Of a stretch of DNA of 41,723 nt, positions 25,952 through 34,227 are shown in pieces. Source of the DNA: a virus. The notes beneath the pieces are model-generated. The model did no database searches and was not told where the DNA came from. It saw only the letters and a list, made by a program, of their open reading frames with translations. The position numbers and the translations under genes are program-made. Each line of letters opens with the position of its first letter. Positions within the stretch are counted from its first letter, which is position 1. The stretch spans positions 1 to 41,723 of IMG/VR virus record IMGVR_UViG_3300043427_001714, one strand, 5' to 3'.

Positions 25952-27918
25952 CAGCCAAGCCCCAGTGCCGTACGAGCCGCGGGTGTGCGCAGTCTGCCGA
26001 TCACGCCTTCAGCGGTCATCCGCATCGCACGCTCCAGATCACGCACGGTCACGTACTGTTGGCCGTCCTGCTGCAGTACCGGCCCGGTGGTGACGTTGAT
26101 CTGCGGGCTGCCGATATTGATCCCGCCGCCACCACCTGGCACCACTGCAGCACCGCGGGCACCGGTGAGGTATCGCGCCGATGCTGCGGCCATCTTGGAT
26201 TCAGGGATCACGTACTCCCGCTCACCACCTTCACCAACCATCGCCAGCGTCGGATGGTCGATCACACCACCAGCTGCTAACGCCGGCACGGTGACAGTCG
26301 GGATTAGCTGAATGTCATAAGGCCCAGGAAGGGCATTGAAGCCGCTGATCACCCTGTTCACTAGGCCGGTGACGGTATTGATCGCGTTGGCGATGTACTG
26401 CAGCATCCCGCGGAATGCGTTCTTGATGCCATCGATCATCCCGGTCCAGATGCCCTGCACGAACTTCACCACGTTCTCCATGGCCTTCGGCAGGAATGTC
26501 ATCACCGCCTCCCATGCTTTGGTGATTGGATCGGTGACATGCTGCGTGAACCATCCTGAGATCTTTCCCCAGATGCTTTGCAGCCATGACCATGCGGCCG
26601 TGACCGGTGCCCGTAGCAGGTTCTCCCAGAGGTTGATCCATGGCTGCACCCAGAGCTGCCAGGTGATGGCGTAGAGCGTCTGGAAGGCAGCCTGGAAGAT
26701 TCCGCTAGCCCACTCGAAGTACGCCACGATCGCGCCCTTCAGGCCTTCCCATAGCCCGATCCAGAACTCACGGATCGGCTTGCCCCATTCCCATAGCCAG
26801 CTGATGAAGTTCATCAACGGCTCACGGAACGCAATCGCCATTGCCACCACCGCAGCAATCGCCAATACGGTCCAGCCGACAGGACCGGAGAAGAACGCCA
26901 GCAGGCCGGGCAGGATCGTGCCCGTCAGGAACGCCAGGAAGCCGCTAAATGCAGCGCTGATGGTCGCAATAGCAGGACCGATAGCACCAGCCCATCCGGC
27001 GATGGTGGCGGCGACACCAGTAAATAAGGGTCCAAGCGTGGAAACAATAGTTACGACAGCACCAATGGCACCCGTCACCGGCCCCCATGCAATAACCAGC
27101 AACGCAAGACCGCCAATCACTGTTTGTATTGGACCCGGCAGGGTGTTGAAGCCATTCACTAGAACTACAAGGCCATCGGTGAGCGTTCCGATCACGGGCA
27201 GCAGCGCGGTGCCAATGCTCACCCCAAGCTTCGTCATGCCGGTCTGAAGATCAACCATCTTGTCGTTAAACTCATCAGCGCCTGATGCGAACTCACCCGT
27301 CATTGTGACGGCTAAATTCTTGATTGATTCGCTACCACCATTGAGCATTGGTATCAGGTCTGCGCCGCTCTTGCCGAATAGCTGCATCGCTAGTGCGCTC
27401 TTTTGCGCGCCATCAGGCATGGCCTTGAACTTATCGGCCACCTCTAGCATGATTTGGTCAGTTGTTTTCAGCTTGCCGCTGGCATCATTTGCATTGATGC
27501 CCAAGCTCTTAAGTGCTTCACCAGCATTGCTATTAACACCTTCTGCCAGCCCTTTATTCAGCTTGATCATGGCGCCACCTGCAGCATCCAAGCTGGTCCC
27601 GCTCTTCTCGGCTGCCTGCTTGATCTGACTTAGGCGCTCAACACTGATGCCAGTCTTCTGTGCTAGATCGTTCATATCATCCGCCGCATCAATCGCACCT
27701 TTACCCATCGCCACTAGGCCGGCGCCAGTCGCCAGTGGCATCAGCGTCTGCAGTCCACCCACTAAGCCACCGGCAGCTCCAGCAAGACCCTTAAAGCCAC
27801 CTTGCGCCTTGGCTGCTGCACCCTGCACCGCACCCAGCTTGCTTGCCAGCCCTTGCACGGCACCTTCGCCCTGCACGTCAGCCTTGATCTTCAGCAGGGC
27901 ATCCATTGAGATGGCCAT
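25951..27918 (-). CDS. Tail tape measure protein
   Basis: 655 aa. N-terminal Ala/Gly/Lys-rich coiled segments (VQGLASKLGAVQGAAAKAQG), then the TP901-like core (AADDMNDLAQKTGISVERLS, KSGTSLDAAGGAMIKLNKGL, DKFKAMPDGAQKSALAMQLF, KSGADLIPMLNGG). A hydrophobic central region (about 250-385) with several potential membrane helices precedes a tryptophan-rich stretch (SWLWEWGKPIREFWIGLWEG). Its length sets tail length; at about 0.15 nm per residue this suggests a tail near 100 nm, so a siphophage. The start overlaps the GT frameshift product stop. Confidence 0.9.
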   Translation of the reverse strand: MAISMDALLKIKADVQGEGAVQGLASKLGAVQGAAAKAQGGFKGLAGAAGGLVGGLQTLMPLATGAGLVAMGKGAIDAADDMNDLAQKTGISVERLSQIKQAAEKSGTSLDAAGGAMIKLNKGLAEGVNSNAGEALKSLGINANDASGKLKTTDQIMLEVADKFKAMPDGAQKSALAMQLFGKSGADLIPMLNGGSESIKNLAVTMTGEFASGADEFNDKMVDLQTGMTKLGVSIGTALLPVIGTLTDGLVVLVNGFNTLPGPIQTVIGGLALLVIAWGPVTGAIGAVVTIVSTLGPLFTGVAATIAGWAGAIGPAIATISAAFSGFLAFLTGTILPGLLAFFSGPVGWTVLAIAAVVAMAIAFREPLMNFISWLWEWGKPIREFWIGLWEGLKGAIVAYFEWASGIFQAAFQTLYAITWQLWVQPWINLWENLLRAPVTAAWSWLQSIWGKISGWFTQHVTDPITKAWEAVMTFLPKAMENVVKFVQGIWTGMIDGIKNAFRGMLQYIANAINTVTGLVNRVISGFNALPGPYDIQLIPTVTVPALAAGGVIDHPTLAMVGEGGEREYVIPESKMAAASARYLTGARGAAVVPGGGGGINIGSPQINVTTGPVLQQDGQQYVTVRDLERAMRMTAEGVIGRLRTPAARTALGLG

Positions 27919-28289
27919 CAGCGCCTCCGTTGTTGCTGGCGTGCCTGCTTTTCCTGCTCCCTACGGAACCGCTCAAGGGCGTGCTGTTCCATCATCTGCA
28001 GTTTTTCGAGCAGCTGCACTGGGTCTTTGATCTGCTGCAAGCTACAGAGTTGCAGCACCACGTTGTAATCCAGGCCGATTACACCGTATGCACCAACGCG
28101 CCATTGGGTCTGGCACCGCAGGAACATGGCAACTGCATCCCAGTGCTCAGGCCATACTTTGTAGTGCTGCGGCTTGCGCAGTCGTTGTGGCAGCGCTGAG
28201 GCATCAGCGCCATACGCCGCTAGATCCTGCAGAAGATCATCATTCGCGCCGTCATTACCATCAAACCAGTAATCAACGGCGCCTGTTAG
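27918..28289 (-). CDS. Tail assembly chaperone T extension, reached by -1 frameshift
   Basis: The reading frame from CTA at 28289 to TGA at 27920-27918 has no stop in 123 codons but no start at its head. It begins LTGAVDYWFDGNDGANDDLL and continues PQRLRKPQHYKVWPEHWDAV, ending QARQQQRRR. It follows the slippery site directly, so it is the T half of a 252-aa G-T fusion, as in lambda. The fusion binds both tape measure and tube protein during assembly and is absent from the virion. The internal ATG at 28127 is not taken as an independent start. Confidence 0.85.
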   Translation of the reverse strand, partial: LTGAVDYWFDGNDGANDDLLQDLAAYGADASALPQRLRKPQHYKVWPEHWDAVAMFLRCQTQWRVGAYGVIGLDYNVVLQLCSLQQIKDPVQLLEKLQMMEQHALERFRREQEKQARQQQRRR

Positions 28290-28675
28290 TTTTTTTCTTT
28301 CCCTATTCCAAGACTCTCAGCAAACGCTCCCAGTACAGCCATCGCCATGCCAGGCACTTCTAGAAGCTTCTCGGCGGCGGAAGCGGTGAAGTGAATGTCT
28401 TCAGCATCTGAATCCTTGGCCTTAACACCGCACCAACCGGCCAGCACTTCAGCAGCATGGCCCCTGCAAGTGGTTAGATGGTCCATCAGATCAGGTGCCA
28501 TCCGTTCGGCCGCGATCTTAGCCTGATTCTGCGCCACCATGATTTCCTCTACTCTGCTCTGCGGCAAGCGGTGGAAAACGGCCTCAAAGCTGAACTTGCG
28601 GAAGCGCCCATCTATTGGCACTTCGACATTTACAGGCCACTTATAAGTGGGCTCAAGATCAAGAACGAATGCCAT
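28286..28675 (-). CDS. Tail assembly chaperone G
   Basis: 129 aa. FVLDLEPTYKWPVNVEVPID, GRFRKFSFEAVFHRLPQSRV and EEIMVAQNQ form the beta-rich N terminus and HLTTCRGHAAEVLAGWCGVK, FTASAAEKLLEVPGMAMAVL, AFAESLGIGKEKN the helical end, matching tail chaperones that lie between the major tail protein and the tape measure. It terminates right at the slippery sequence. Most ribosomes make this protein; a few shift and make GT. Confidence 0.88.
   Translation of the reverse strand: MAFVLDLEPTYKWPVNVEVPIDGRFRKFSFEAVFHRLPQSRVEEIMVAQNQAKIAAERMAPDLMDHLTTCRGHAAEVLAGWCGVKAKDSDAEDIHFTASAAEKLLEVPGMAMAVLGAFAESLGIGKEKN
28289..28295 (-). promoter_or_regulatory. Programmed -1 ribosomal frameshift site (A AAA AAC)
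   Basis: On the minus strand the 3' end of G reads GGG AAA GAA AAA AAC TAA. The heptamer A-AAA-AAC is the classical X-XXY-YYZ slippery sequence, one codon before the stop. Slipping back one base enters the 123-codon T frame. A GC-rich stretch (GGCGCC with nearby complement) follows within 10 bases and could help pausing. Confidence 0.88.
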
Positions 28676-28699
28676 AGGTGGAGACGACGGAGGTGTCGA

Positions 28700-29629
28700 T
28701 CAGGTGAAGACCAGGCTCAGCTCATCGTTCCCAGCACTGGTGGGAATCGCCATGTACGGCAGGCTGAGCATCTGGACGCCATCCGAGTCTGCGTAGCTCG
28801 GGGAGTCCAGGTTGCAGGTGCCGGCGGTGAAGGTGCAGATGTTGCCCGCCGACTGGCCGTGCTGCCAGGTGATCGCCCCAAGGGTCTGGGCCGACACCGC
28901 AGCAAAGAAGTCCTTGGAACCAAGGGCCGGCGCCTCGATGGTCAGCTCACCACCAGGCGCACGGTTGGTGATCAAGACCTGCTGGCTGCAGCCGGCCAGC
29001 TGGCGGAATGGCGTCTCGTTGTTGAGCGCCATGCTGAACGCCTCCAGACAGCTGGCGTAGCTGAAGATCGACACGCCTGTGGTGTTGGCCGAGTTGACCA
29101 CCACCGGATCCGCCTGGTTGGCGAAGGTGGGTGATGCAGCGGCTGCAGCGCTGGCGGCGTTGTAGATCCCCATCATCTCAAAGCTGATCTTGGGGATCTC
29201 GCCGGTATTGAGGTTGATGGTGCAGGTGCCGCGTGCGCCGGTGACGAGGTGCTTAGTCCCGTCAGCGTTGAAGTCCAGCGTCACGCTGTCGAAGTCACTG
29301 GAGACAGGCGTGTAGGTCACGCTGGCGCCAGCGGAGACTGCCTCAGCGAAACCGCAGGCCATCAGCACCGGTGCATAAGCCGGTGCCGTACCAGCAGCAC
29401 CGGATCCGGCCAGCTCCACATCGAAGCTGACCTGCACCATCCGCTGGCTCACCACCTTCTCGCTATTGCCAAGCCAGGGGGTGATCAGCTCACGATCGAG
29501 CAGATCCACATTCAGCGGCTGCACCTCCAGGTTGCTCACCAGCAGGGCATTGGTGCCCGTCGGTGCGGCTGAGGTGCCGTAGGTCGTTTCAGCCTTCGCC
29601 AGCAGCAGGCGATTCCGGGTCAGTGCCAT
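28700..29629 (-). CDS. Major tail tube protein
   Basis: 309 aa. Opening ALTRNRLLLAKAETTYGTSA plus PTGTNALLVSNLEVQPLNVD is typical of tube proteins; LDRELITPWLGNSEKVVSQR, VQVSFDVELAGSGAAGTAPA, LMACGFAEA (the loop seen in many tube proteins), VTYTPVSSDFDSVTLDFNAD and HLVTGARGTCTINLNTGEIP follow. An all-beta protein without signal peptide. It is in the correct place, upstream of G/GT, and overlaps the 65-aa gene by 41 bases. It forms the stacked hexamer tube of the tail. Confidence 0.85.
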   Translation of the reverse strand: MALTRNRLLLAKAETTYGTSAAPTGTNALLVSNLEVQPLNVDLLDRELITPWLGNSEKVVSQRMVQVSFDVELAGSGAAGTAPAYAPVLMACGFAEAVSAGASVTYTPVSSDFDSVTLDFNADGTKHLVTGARGTCTINLNTGEIPKISFEMMGIYNAASAAAAASPTFANQADPVVVNSANTTGVSIFSYASCLEAFSMALNNETPFRQLAGCSQQVLITNRAPGGELTIEAPALGSKDFFAAVSAQTLGAITWQHGQSAGNICTFTAGTCNLDSPSYADSDGVQMLSLPYMAIPTSAGNDELSLVFT

Positions 29630-29786
29630 CGTCTTCGATGTCGATTGGGGTTACGGGATCCGGCTCCGCCGGCTGTTGCGCAGCATCACGCGCTTGCTTG
29701 ATCCATCGGCCTGTGGATTTCTCCAGCAGGTACGACCCGCCTGCTGAAGGCAGCGGGTCAATGGGTGGTGAAGGATGGCGAGCCAT
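29589..29786 (-). CDS. Small conserved phage protein before the tail tube gene
   Basis: 65 aa: Pro-rich N terminus (ARHPSPPIDPLPSAGGSYLL), a GGSY-x-x-D/E-x-x-T-G pattern (GGSYLLEKSTGRWIKQ) often seen in short phage proteins next to major tail genes, and an acidic end (IDIEDDGTDPESPAAGEG). Probably intrinsically disordered. The overlap with the tube gene suggests coupled expression. Role unknown. Confidence 0.6.
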   Translation of the reverse strand: MARHPSPPIDPLPSAGGSYLLEKSTGRWIKQARDAAQQPAEPDPVTPIDIEDDGTDPESPAAGEG

Positions 29787-29818
29787 GATCCTGCATCGCT
29801 ACAGGCAAGCTATGAACC

Positions 29819-30247
29819 TCAGCTGCTAAGGCTGGTGACGCCGGTGCGGTAACGGACCTGGTAGGAGCAAACGGTCCAGCAGCTCACGGTGTCGGCCTTA
29901 TCAAATTGCGGATCGACGCTGATCGGCCAGATATCCATCGCTAACCCGCCGAGGGTGCGATCAGCGAGCAGTTTGCTGTGGAGGCTTTCAACGATCGGAT
30001 CAGCAGCCTGATCGGGGATCCCGCCGCGGGTGTGGACCGCGATGATGACGGTCAGGGTCCAGTCGATCTTGCAGGTGCTGACCGGTTCTGCTGCAGCGGT
30101 ATCGATGCCCGGCTCGATCACCAGGGCTGGCGCTTCATTGCGCTGGAATGCTTCGACGCGTGAGCGGTAGATCCTGGTGCCAACCCCTGTAGTGCCTGCC
30201 AAGGTGGTGGCGACTTTGGCCAGGATCTGCTCGCGTTTGGTACTCAC
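29819..30247 (-). CDS. Putative tail terminator protein
   Basis: 142 aa. KREQILAKVATTLAGTTGVG, TRIYRSRVEAFQRNEAPALV, WTLTVIIAVHTRGGIPDQAA, DPIVESLHSKLLADRTLGGL and DKADTVSCWTVCSYQVRYRT match lambda U-like tail terminators: alternate helix and strand with the conserved V-Y-R-S-R and final Y-x-V-R-Y-R-T. It caps the tail tube and joins it to the head. Lies just upstream of the tail tube genes. Confidence 0.75.
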   Translation of the reverse strand: MSTKREQILAKVATTLAGTTGVGTRIYRSRVEAFQRNEAPALVIEPGIDTAAAEPVSTCKIDWTLTVIIAVHTRGGIPDQAADPIVESLHSKLLADRTLGGLAMDIWPISVDPQFDKADTVSCWTVCSYQVRYRTGVTSLSS

Positions 30248-30276
30248 GGCATCACAGGATCATTAGGGCAGTCTGT

Positions 30277-30873
30277 TCAGGCTTGAACCACTTCAGCCTG
30301 CACCTCCACCCGCAGCCGATCCACCGGCACTCCGGGCAATGCGCCGTTGACCACCTGACCAGCGCCGAAGCGTTTGCCCTGCAACACGATCAAGTCTTCT
30401 GGTCCCATGTTTTTGATCACCACCCGCTGCAGGTGATTGAGCGGGTGACATGGGACGCCGTGTTTTTCGCTGCACTTGGCAACGTCAATCCTGTTGGTGA
30501 AGACGAATACATCCCGCACGTTGTCGCGGCCAAAATCAACCACGCCGCCGCTGCGCTTGCTGATGATGTGACCCTGTGGGCCGAACTCCAGACGATCGGA
30601 TCCTTTGCTGCCGATGAACCGCCAGCCGGTGAAGATACCCCTGTCGAGGTAGAACGCATTGACGACTGGGCCATCGCCGCGCTCACGTTTGCCCTGTGGC
30701 GTGGTGCGCATTTTGAGGCCCGTCAGATGGTTGCCGGGGTTGCTGGTGCTGATGCGCAGCTCGGTGCCACCTTGACGATCGCGGGTGGTGATCGCGGTGT
30801 AGGCCCGCTGCGCGGCGGGGATGGCGTCCCAGTTCAACGCCACGGCGATCAAAGCGGTAACCAGCGGCGTCAT
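30277..30873 (-). CDS. Head-tail/neck-region protein, role uncertain
   Basis: 198 aa. A hydrophobic start (MTPLVTALIAVALNWDAIPA) is followed by a beta-rich body: GTELRISTSNPGNHLTGLKM, TGWRFIGSKGSDRLEFGPQG, DNVRDVFVFTNRIDVAKCSE, and a final LRVEVQAEV strand. Position between the decoration/adhesin paralogue and the tail terminator suggests a neck or tail-completion role. The hydrophobic N terminus could look like a signal peptide but lacks a basic head. No family recognised. Confidence 0.6.
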   Translation of the reverse strand: MTPLVTALIAVALNWDAIPAAQRAYTAITTRDRQGGTELRISTSNPGNHLTGLKMRTTPQGKRERGDGPVVNAFYLDRGIFTGWRFIGSKGSDRLEFGPQGHIISKRSGGVVDFGRDNVRDVFVFTNRIDVAKCSEKHGVPCHPLNHLQRVVIKNMGPEDLIVLQGKRFGAGQVVNGALPGVPVDRLRVEVQAEVVQA

Positions 30874-31907
30874 GATGCTGTGATGTCCTGCAAAGTGGCG
30901 TTAGGCAGGCGACGGTCGAAGTAGGCGAGCCGGCGGATATGGGCATTAGCAAAATTGCTTGCGCCAATCAGTGAGCCCAAAGCCATACTAGATGCAGCGG
31001 GAAGAGCGACGCTTGTATCATCTCCTACTATATCTAGTAGACCATTAAAAGCCTGGCGTCCACTAGATGGGGACACAGCTAGGGCAAATCTGCCTACTGC
31101 TTTGCCTGTCCACACAGGACCATTGCCTACGGCGCCGTAAGTATCTACGCCACCTACGCGGATACGCGCAACTGGTTGTGTATCACTCTGGCGATACATC
31201 TGTATTGCATTATTAAAGTCAGGCCCAATGGATAGTAGGTAGCCTGTATAAGCAGCGCCAGAAGCCGAAGACATGGAGGCAAACACCGTCCCCTGACTCT
31301 GCGAGTACCACCGGCTGAAATTAGACCCGGTGATCTGAGCAACGTCAGCATTACGGGTGACGGTTGTTCCTAGCGTTGGGATCCAGGATGTAGCAAAGCT
31401 GCCCGCCTCTAGGTTTGCATACTGCACCGTGCCAGATACCGTGACGGTTAGCGTTCCAGCGGTGGGTGTAAAGGTCAGCGTGGTACGTGTGGGGTAGGCG
31501 CCAGTGCCAACCACGGTGGCCGAATGGGTGCCGCTGAGGGTGACCGTACCAGTGCCGTAGAAGCTGAGCGTATGGGCAACAGCGGTGACGGTAACGTCCT
31601 GGGTGGCCAGGGTTGCGCTATTGAGCAGCAGATTCTGGCGTTGCTCCTCAATCAACAACCCCAGGCTTTCACCAGTCGCCGGGTCATGGTCAAACCTGGC
31701 GGTGTTGGTGCCTGCGGTTTGGATGACACCATCGGCGTCGAAGTACGTTGCGTTGCCGCTGCGGGTGAACGTAATGAGGTTCTGGCCGCTGACGTTATCG
31801 CTGAGGCTCTTGCTAGAGGCAAAGCGTAGATCCAGCGTTGGCGTACCAGCCTGGGAGTAGAGGAGATCGTCGCCCGTCCCTGGGGCGCCAGTGATTTTCC
31901 AGGTCAT
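30870..31907 (-). CDS. Structural adhesin/decoration protein, paralogue A
   Basis: 345 aa. The N terminus (TPTLDLRFASSKSLSDNVSG, QNLITFTRSGNATYFDADGV, NTARFDHDPATGESLGLLIE) is the module shared with the next gene. A Thr/Ser/Gly-rich beta middle is followed by a lectin/LamG-like C terminus (FASMSSASGAAYTGYLLSIG, GRFALAVSPSSGRQAFNGLL, FANAHIRRLAYFDRRLPNAT). Proteins with this N-terminal module decorate heads or tails of marine and freshwater phages and probably bind glycans. The segment 30950-31260 is visibly more AT-rich, hinting at recent exchange. Overlaps 31907 by one base. Confidence 0.7.
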   Translation of the reverse strand: MTWKITGAPGTGDDLLYSQAGTPTLDLRFASSKSLSDNVSGQNLITFTRSGNATYFDADGVIQTAGTNTARFDHDPATGESLGLLIEEQRQNLLLNSATLATQDVTVTAVAHTLSFYGTGTVTLSGTHSATVVGTGAYPTRTTLTFTPTAGTLTVTVSGTVQYANLEAGSFATSWIPTLGTTVTRNADVAQITGSNFSRWYSQSQGTVFASMSSASGAAYTGYLLSIGPDFNNAIQMYRQSDTQPVARIRVGGVDTYGAVGNGPVWTGKAVGRFALAVSPSSGRQAFNGLLDIVGDDTSVALPAASSMALGSLIGASNFANAHIRRLAYFDRRLPNATLQDITAS

Positions 31908-32944
31908 TACATTGCACTCCTAATAGCGGTGATCTGAGCGGCACTGAGGGCAGCCGGGAAGACCATCACCCGCTCTGCCGTGTAGCCAGGTTGAAGTACA
32001 ATCGTGCTGCCACTGACCAATGCACTCCCCTCTGGTTTGGCGACCATGGTGTAGGTGCCGGTGAGGACTCCGGTGCCGTCGATCACGGCAGAATCAGCGG
32101 TACGCGTGACGGCTGTGGTGGTCGTGGGGATTGGCGTTGATGCGGTGGCACCTTGCTCTAGCTGAGGGAACCCGATGCGGAAGGTGGCATCAATAGCCGT
32201 CGAGTTATTAACTGTGTAGTTAATCACCAGCTGACATAAACCAACCGTTGCACCGCCAGAGAGTGTGCGGGAGGCATTTACCCTTTGCGAGGCTAGGCTG
32301 GCCGCAGTTGGATTGCTGACAGTATAAAATGCTCCCCCAACAAATGCGGCTCCCGATGTAAGCTCAATCAGCCCAATCTGACTTGCTGTAATTCCAGCAA
32401 GGCTGCCGGCGGTTAGCCTCCAATACATAGAGCCTGTCCATGTTTGCCCAGTTGTGGCAGTTCCTGTGCCAATACCAAGAGCAATGGGGTTTGTATTGGT
32501 GGTTGTACCGTAAAACCGTACATCAATGTAGCTAATGCCTTCTTCTACTCCGGTGCCAACAATTTGACTTGTTATACCTCCAGATCCAACAATGTAAGTC
32601 CATCCCGTTGGACGAGTGCCTGGAGTGCCAGGAACAGCGCCAACCATTGTGTTGTTGCGGATGCTGTTAGTGCGAGACGACTCCACCAACAACCCCTTGC
32701 TAACCCTCGTCACCGGGTCATGATCAAACCGTGGCGCATTGGTGGTCGCCCGTTGGATGTACCCATCCGAACCCACGAACGTGCCATTGCCGCCGGTATA
32801 GGTGAGTTTGTCTGTGAGGCTGACGGCTTCGATCTCGCGTTTATCGCGGGCGAACCTATAGTCCAGCGTCGGCGCCACACCAGCGATGGCCTGGGGCCGC
32901 AGGCCGTTATCCAGCGTCAGCCCCGCCGCGAGCTTCAGGCCCAT
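31907..32944 (-). CDS. Structural adhesin/decoration protein, paralogue B
   Basis: 345 aa, the same length as paralogue A. It shares the N-terminal module (TLDYRFARDKREIEAVSLTD, TYTGGNGTFVGSDGYIQRAT, RFDHDPVTRVSKGLLVESSR) and a C-terminal end (AERVMVFPAALSAAQITAIR) like the LamG-ending sequence of A. The middle (about residues 110-235; 32240-32610) is AT-rich with different codon use, containing a carbohydrate-binding-like beta pattern (WTGSMYWRLTAGSLAGITAS). Likely a tandem duplicate whose central ligand-binding part was replaced. Confidence 0.7.
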   Translation of the reverse strand: MGLKLAAGLTLDNGLRPQAIAGVAPTLDYRFARDKREIEAVSLTDKLTYTGGNGTFVGSDGYIQRATTNAPRFDHDPVTRVSKGLLVESSRTNSIRNNTMVGAVPGTPGTRPTGWTYIVGSGGITSQIVGTGVEEGISYIDVRFYGTTTNTNPIALGIGTGTATTGQTWTGSMYWRLTAGSLAGITASQIGLIELTSGAAFVGGAFYTVSNPTAASLASQRVNASRTLSGGATVGLCQLVINYTVNNSTAIDATFRIGFPQLEQGATASTPIPTTTTAVTRTADSAVIDGTGVLTGTYTMVAKPEGSALVSGSTIVLQPGYTAERVMVFPAALSAAQITAIRSAM

Positions 32945-33282
32945 CAGATCACCTCCGGTTCAGGCGCAGGCTCCTCAACTACCGGCTCCTCAACCGGAGC
33001 TTCAGGCTCAGGTGTGGGCTCCGGTTCCGGCAGCACAATGGCATCGCTGCCTTGATACGCCGGGTTAGGCGAACCGTCAGCCAAGAACTTCGGCTCCAGG
33101 GCGCCCACGTAATACGGGCCGACCTTATAGGTCTCGCACCGCTGCCTGAGCGTTTCGATCACGCTCGCAGCAAAATACTCCTCAGCGGTGGCTGCATCAG
33201 TCGCACCAGCAGTGGAGACGATCAGGAACTCCGCCTGCAGCGCGGGCAGCAGCTCATCAGGGACTTCAAGAGAGAAGATCAT
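32944..33282 (-). CDS. Small structural-region protein with Pro/Glu tail
   Basis: 112 aa. The N-terminal 85 residues (FSLEVPDELLPALQAEFLIV, DAATAEEYFAASVIETLRQR) look globular and helical; the last 30 are repeats of P-E-P/P-V-E-E-P ending PEPEVI, an extended rigid linker. Located among the head-decoration genes with one-base overlap to the paralogue B start. A short whisker or spacer on the capsid is possible; function not recognised. Confidence 0.6.
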   Translation of the reverse strand: MIFSLEVPDELLPALQAEFLIVSTAGATDAATAEEYFAASVIETLRQRCETYKVGPYYVGALEPKFLADGSPNPAYQGSDAIVLPEPEPTPEPEAPVEEPVVEEPAPEPEVI

Positions 33283-33286
33283 GGCG

Positions 33287-34006
33287 TCAAGATGCAGTGG
33301 ATTTCAGAACAGCGAAGCCGATCACCACGGCTTCGCTCAGATCACCAGCGGTGATGTTCCGCACGGTGATCACGCAGCTGCCAGCACCAGGCCGGCAGCC
33401 GAACATGTACGCGCCAGCGGTGCCGCCTGAGCTGTGGTTCACGATCAGCAGATCCGTTGCGTCGATCCGATCGTTCGTCAACGTGAAACTCACCGCCGCA
33501 CCAGCTGCCAGGGTGGCGTTATTCATCGTGATCTGACCGGCGGGCTTATTCAGCGTCACGCCTGTGCTCTTGTTCGTCGCCTGGGTGACGGTGCCGCCAG
33601 CACCTGCGGCATACCCAAACCGCAGCGTGGTGCGCAGACCATCGGTGGTGTTGAACGTCAGGCTGCTGCTGGCCGCCAGCGCACCGCTGTCGTTAAATGC
33701 CACCTGACCACTGGCACCAGGCACCAGGCCGATGGTGCCGGTGGCATCGGGGAACGTGATCGTCCGATCAGCCGTAGGCGTGACCAGCTGCAGCGTCGTG
33801 CTGTACGTCCCGCCATCGTCCAGGTTGATGTCACCACCAACCGCCAGTTCTTTGCCGGTGTTGTCCCAGGTCAGATCAGCAGAGCCCGCCAAGGCACCGC
33901 CATCATTGAACTGCACCTGGGTATTCGATCCGCCGGCTGCTGCATCGGCATCAGTGCCGATATTATCCAGCCCCAGACCAAGCAATGGGTTGTACTTATA
34001 AGCCAT
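33287..34006 (-). CDS. Head/tail fibre-type structural protein
   Basis: 239 aa. Repeated beta modules: GGSNTQVQFNDGGALAGSAD, LTWDNTGKELAVGGDINLDD, TADRTITFPDATGTIGLVPG and SGQVAFNDSGALAASSSLTF, where the N-x-x-V-x-F-N-D-x-G-A-L-A pattern occurs twice. This is a frequent element of cyanophage and marine-phage fibre proteins. The C terminus (GAYMFGCRPGAGSCVITVRN, AVVIGFAVLKS) resembles a common virion-surface domain. In the head-decoration cluster between the joining proteins and the paralogue pair. Confidence 0.65.
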   Translation of the reverse strand: MAYKYNPLLGLGLDNIGTDADAAAGGSNTQVQFNDGGALAGSADLTWDNTGKELAVGGDINLDDGGTYSTTLQLVTPTADRTITFPDATGTIGLVPGASGQVAFNDSGALAASSSLTFNTTDGLRTTLRFGYAAGAGGTVTQATNKSTGVTLNKPAGQITMNNATLAAGAAVSFTLTNDRIDATDLLIVNHSSGGTAGAYMFGCRPGAGSCVITVRNITAGDLSEAVVIGFAVLKSTAS

Positions 34007-34010
34007 CGCT

Positions 34011-34196
34011 TCAGCTCCAGTACACAGTCGCGACGTTCGTGCCGTCGTAGGTAATATTCAGCACGCCAGTGGTTTGACCACTTTCGCCGCCGACCTTGTA
34101 CGTCACAACCGTCAGGTTGCCGCTTTCGTCGTAAGTCATCGCGGCGTAGTCGCTCCCCGGAGGGGCGTCAAAGCCGCCAATTCGTGGAAGCGTCAT
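34011..34196 (-). CDS. Short conserved-type structural protein
   Basis: 61 aa: MTLPRIGGFDAPPGSDYAAM, TYDESGNLTVVTYKVGGESG and QTTGVLNITYDGTNVATVYW. A beta-sheet pattern typical of small phage proteins encoded next to fibre genes; YDESGNL-x-x-V-x-Y-K is frequent. Four-base gap to the fibre gene. Role unknown. Confidence 0.6.
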   Translation of the reverse strand: MTLPRIGGFDAPPGSDYAAMTYDESGNLTVVTYKVGGESGQTTGVLNITYDGTNVATVYWS

Positions 34197-34227
34197 GGCT
34201 GTCCATAATCTGCCCTCAGGCTATGGA

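Noticed and set aside
27918-28127. Independent 69-aa gene between tail chaperone and tape measure
   Set aside because: The frame is open without stop back to the slippery site, so it is the C-terminal part of the GT frameshift product.
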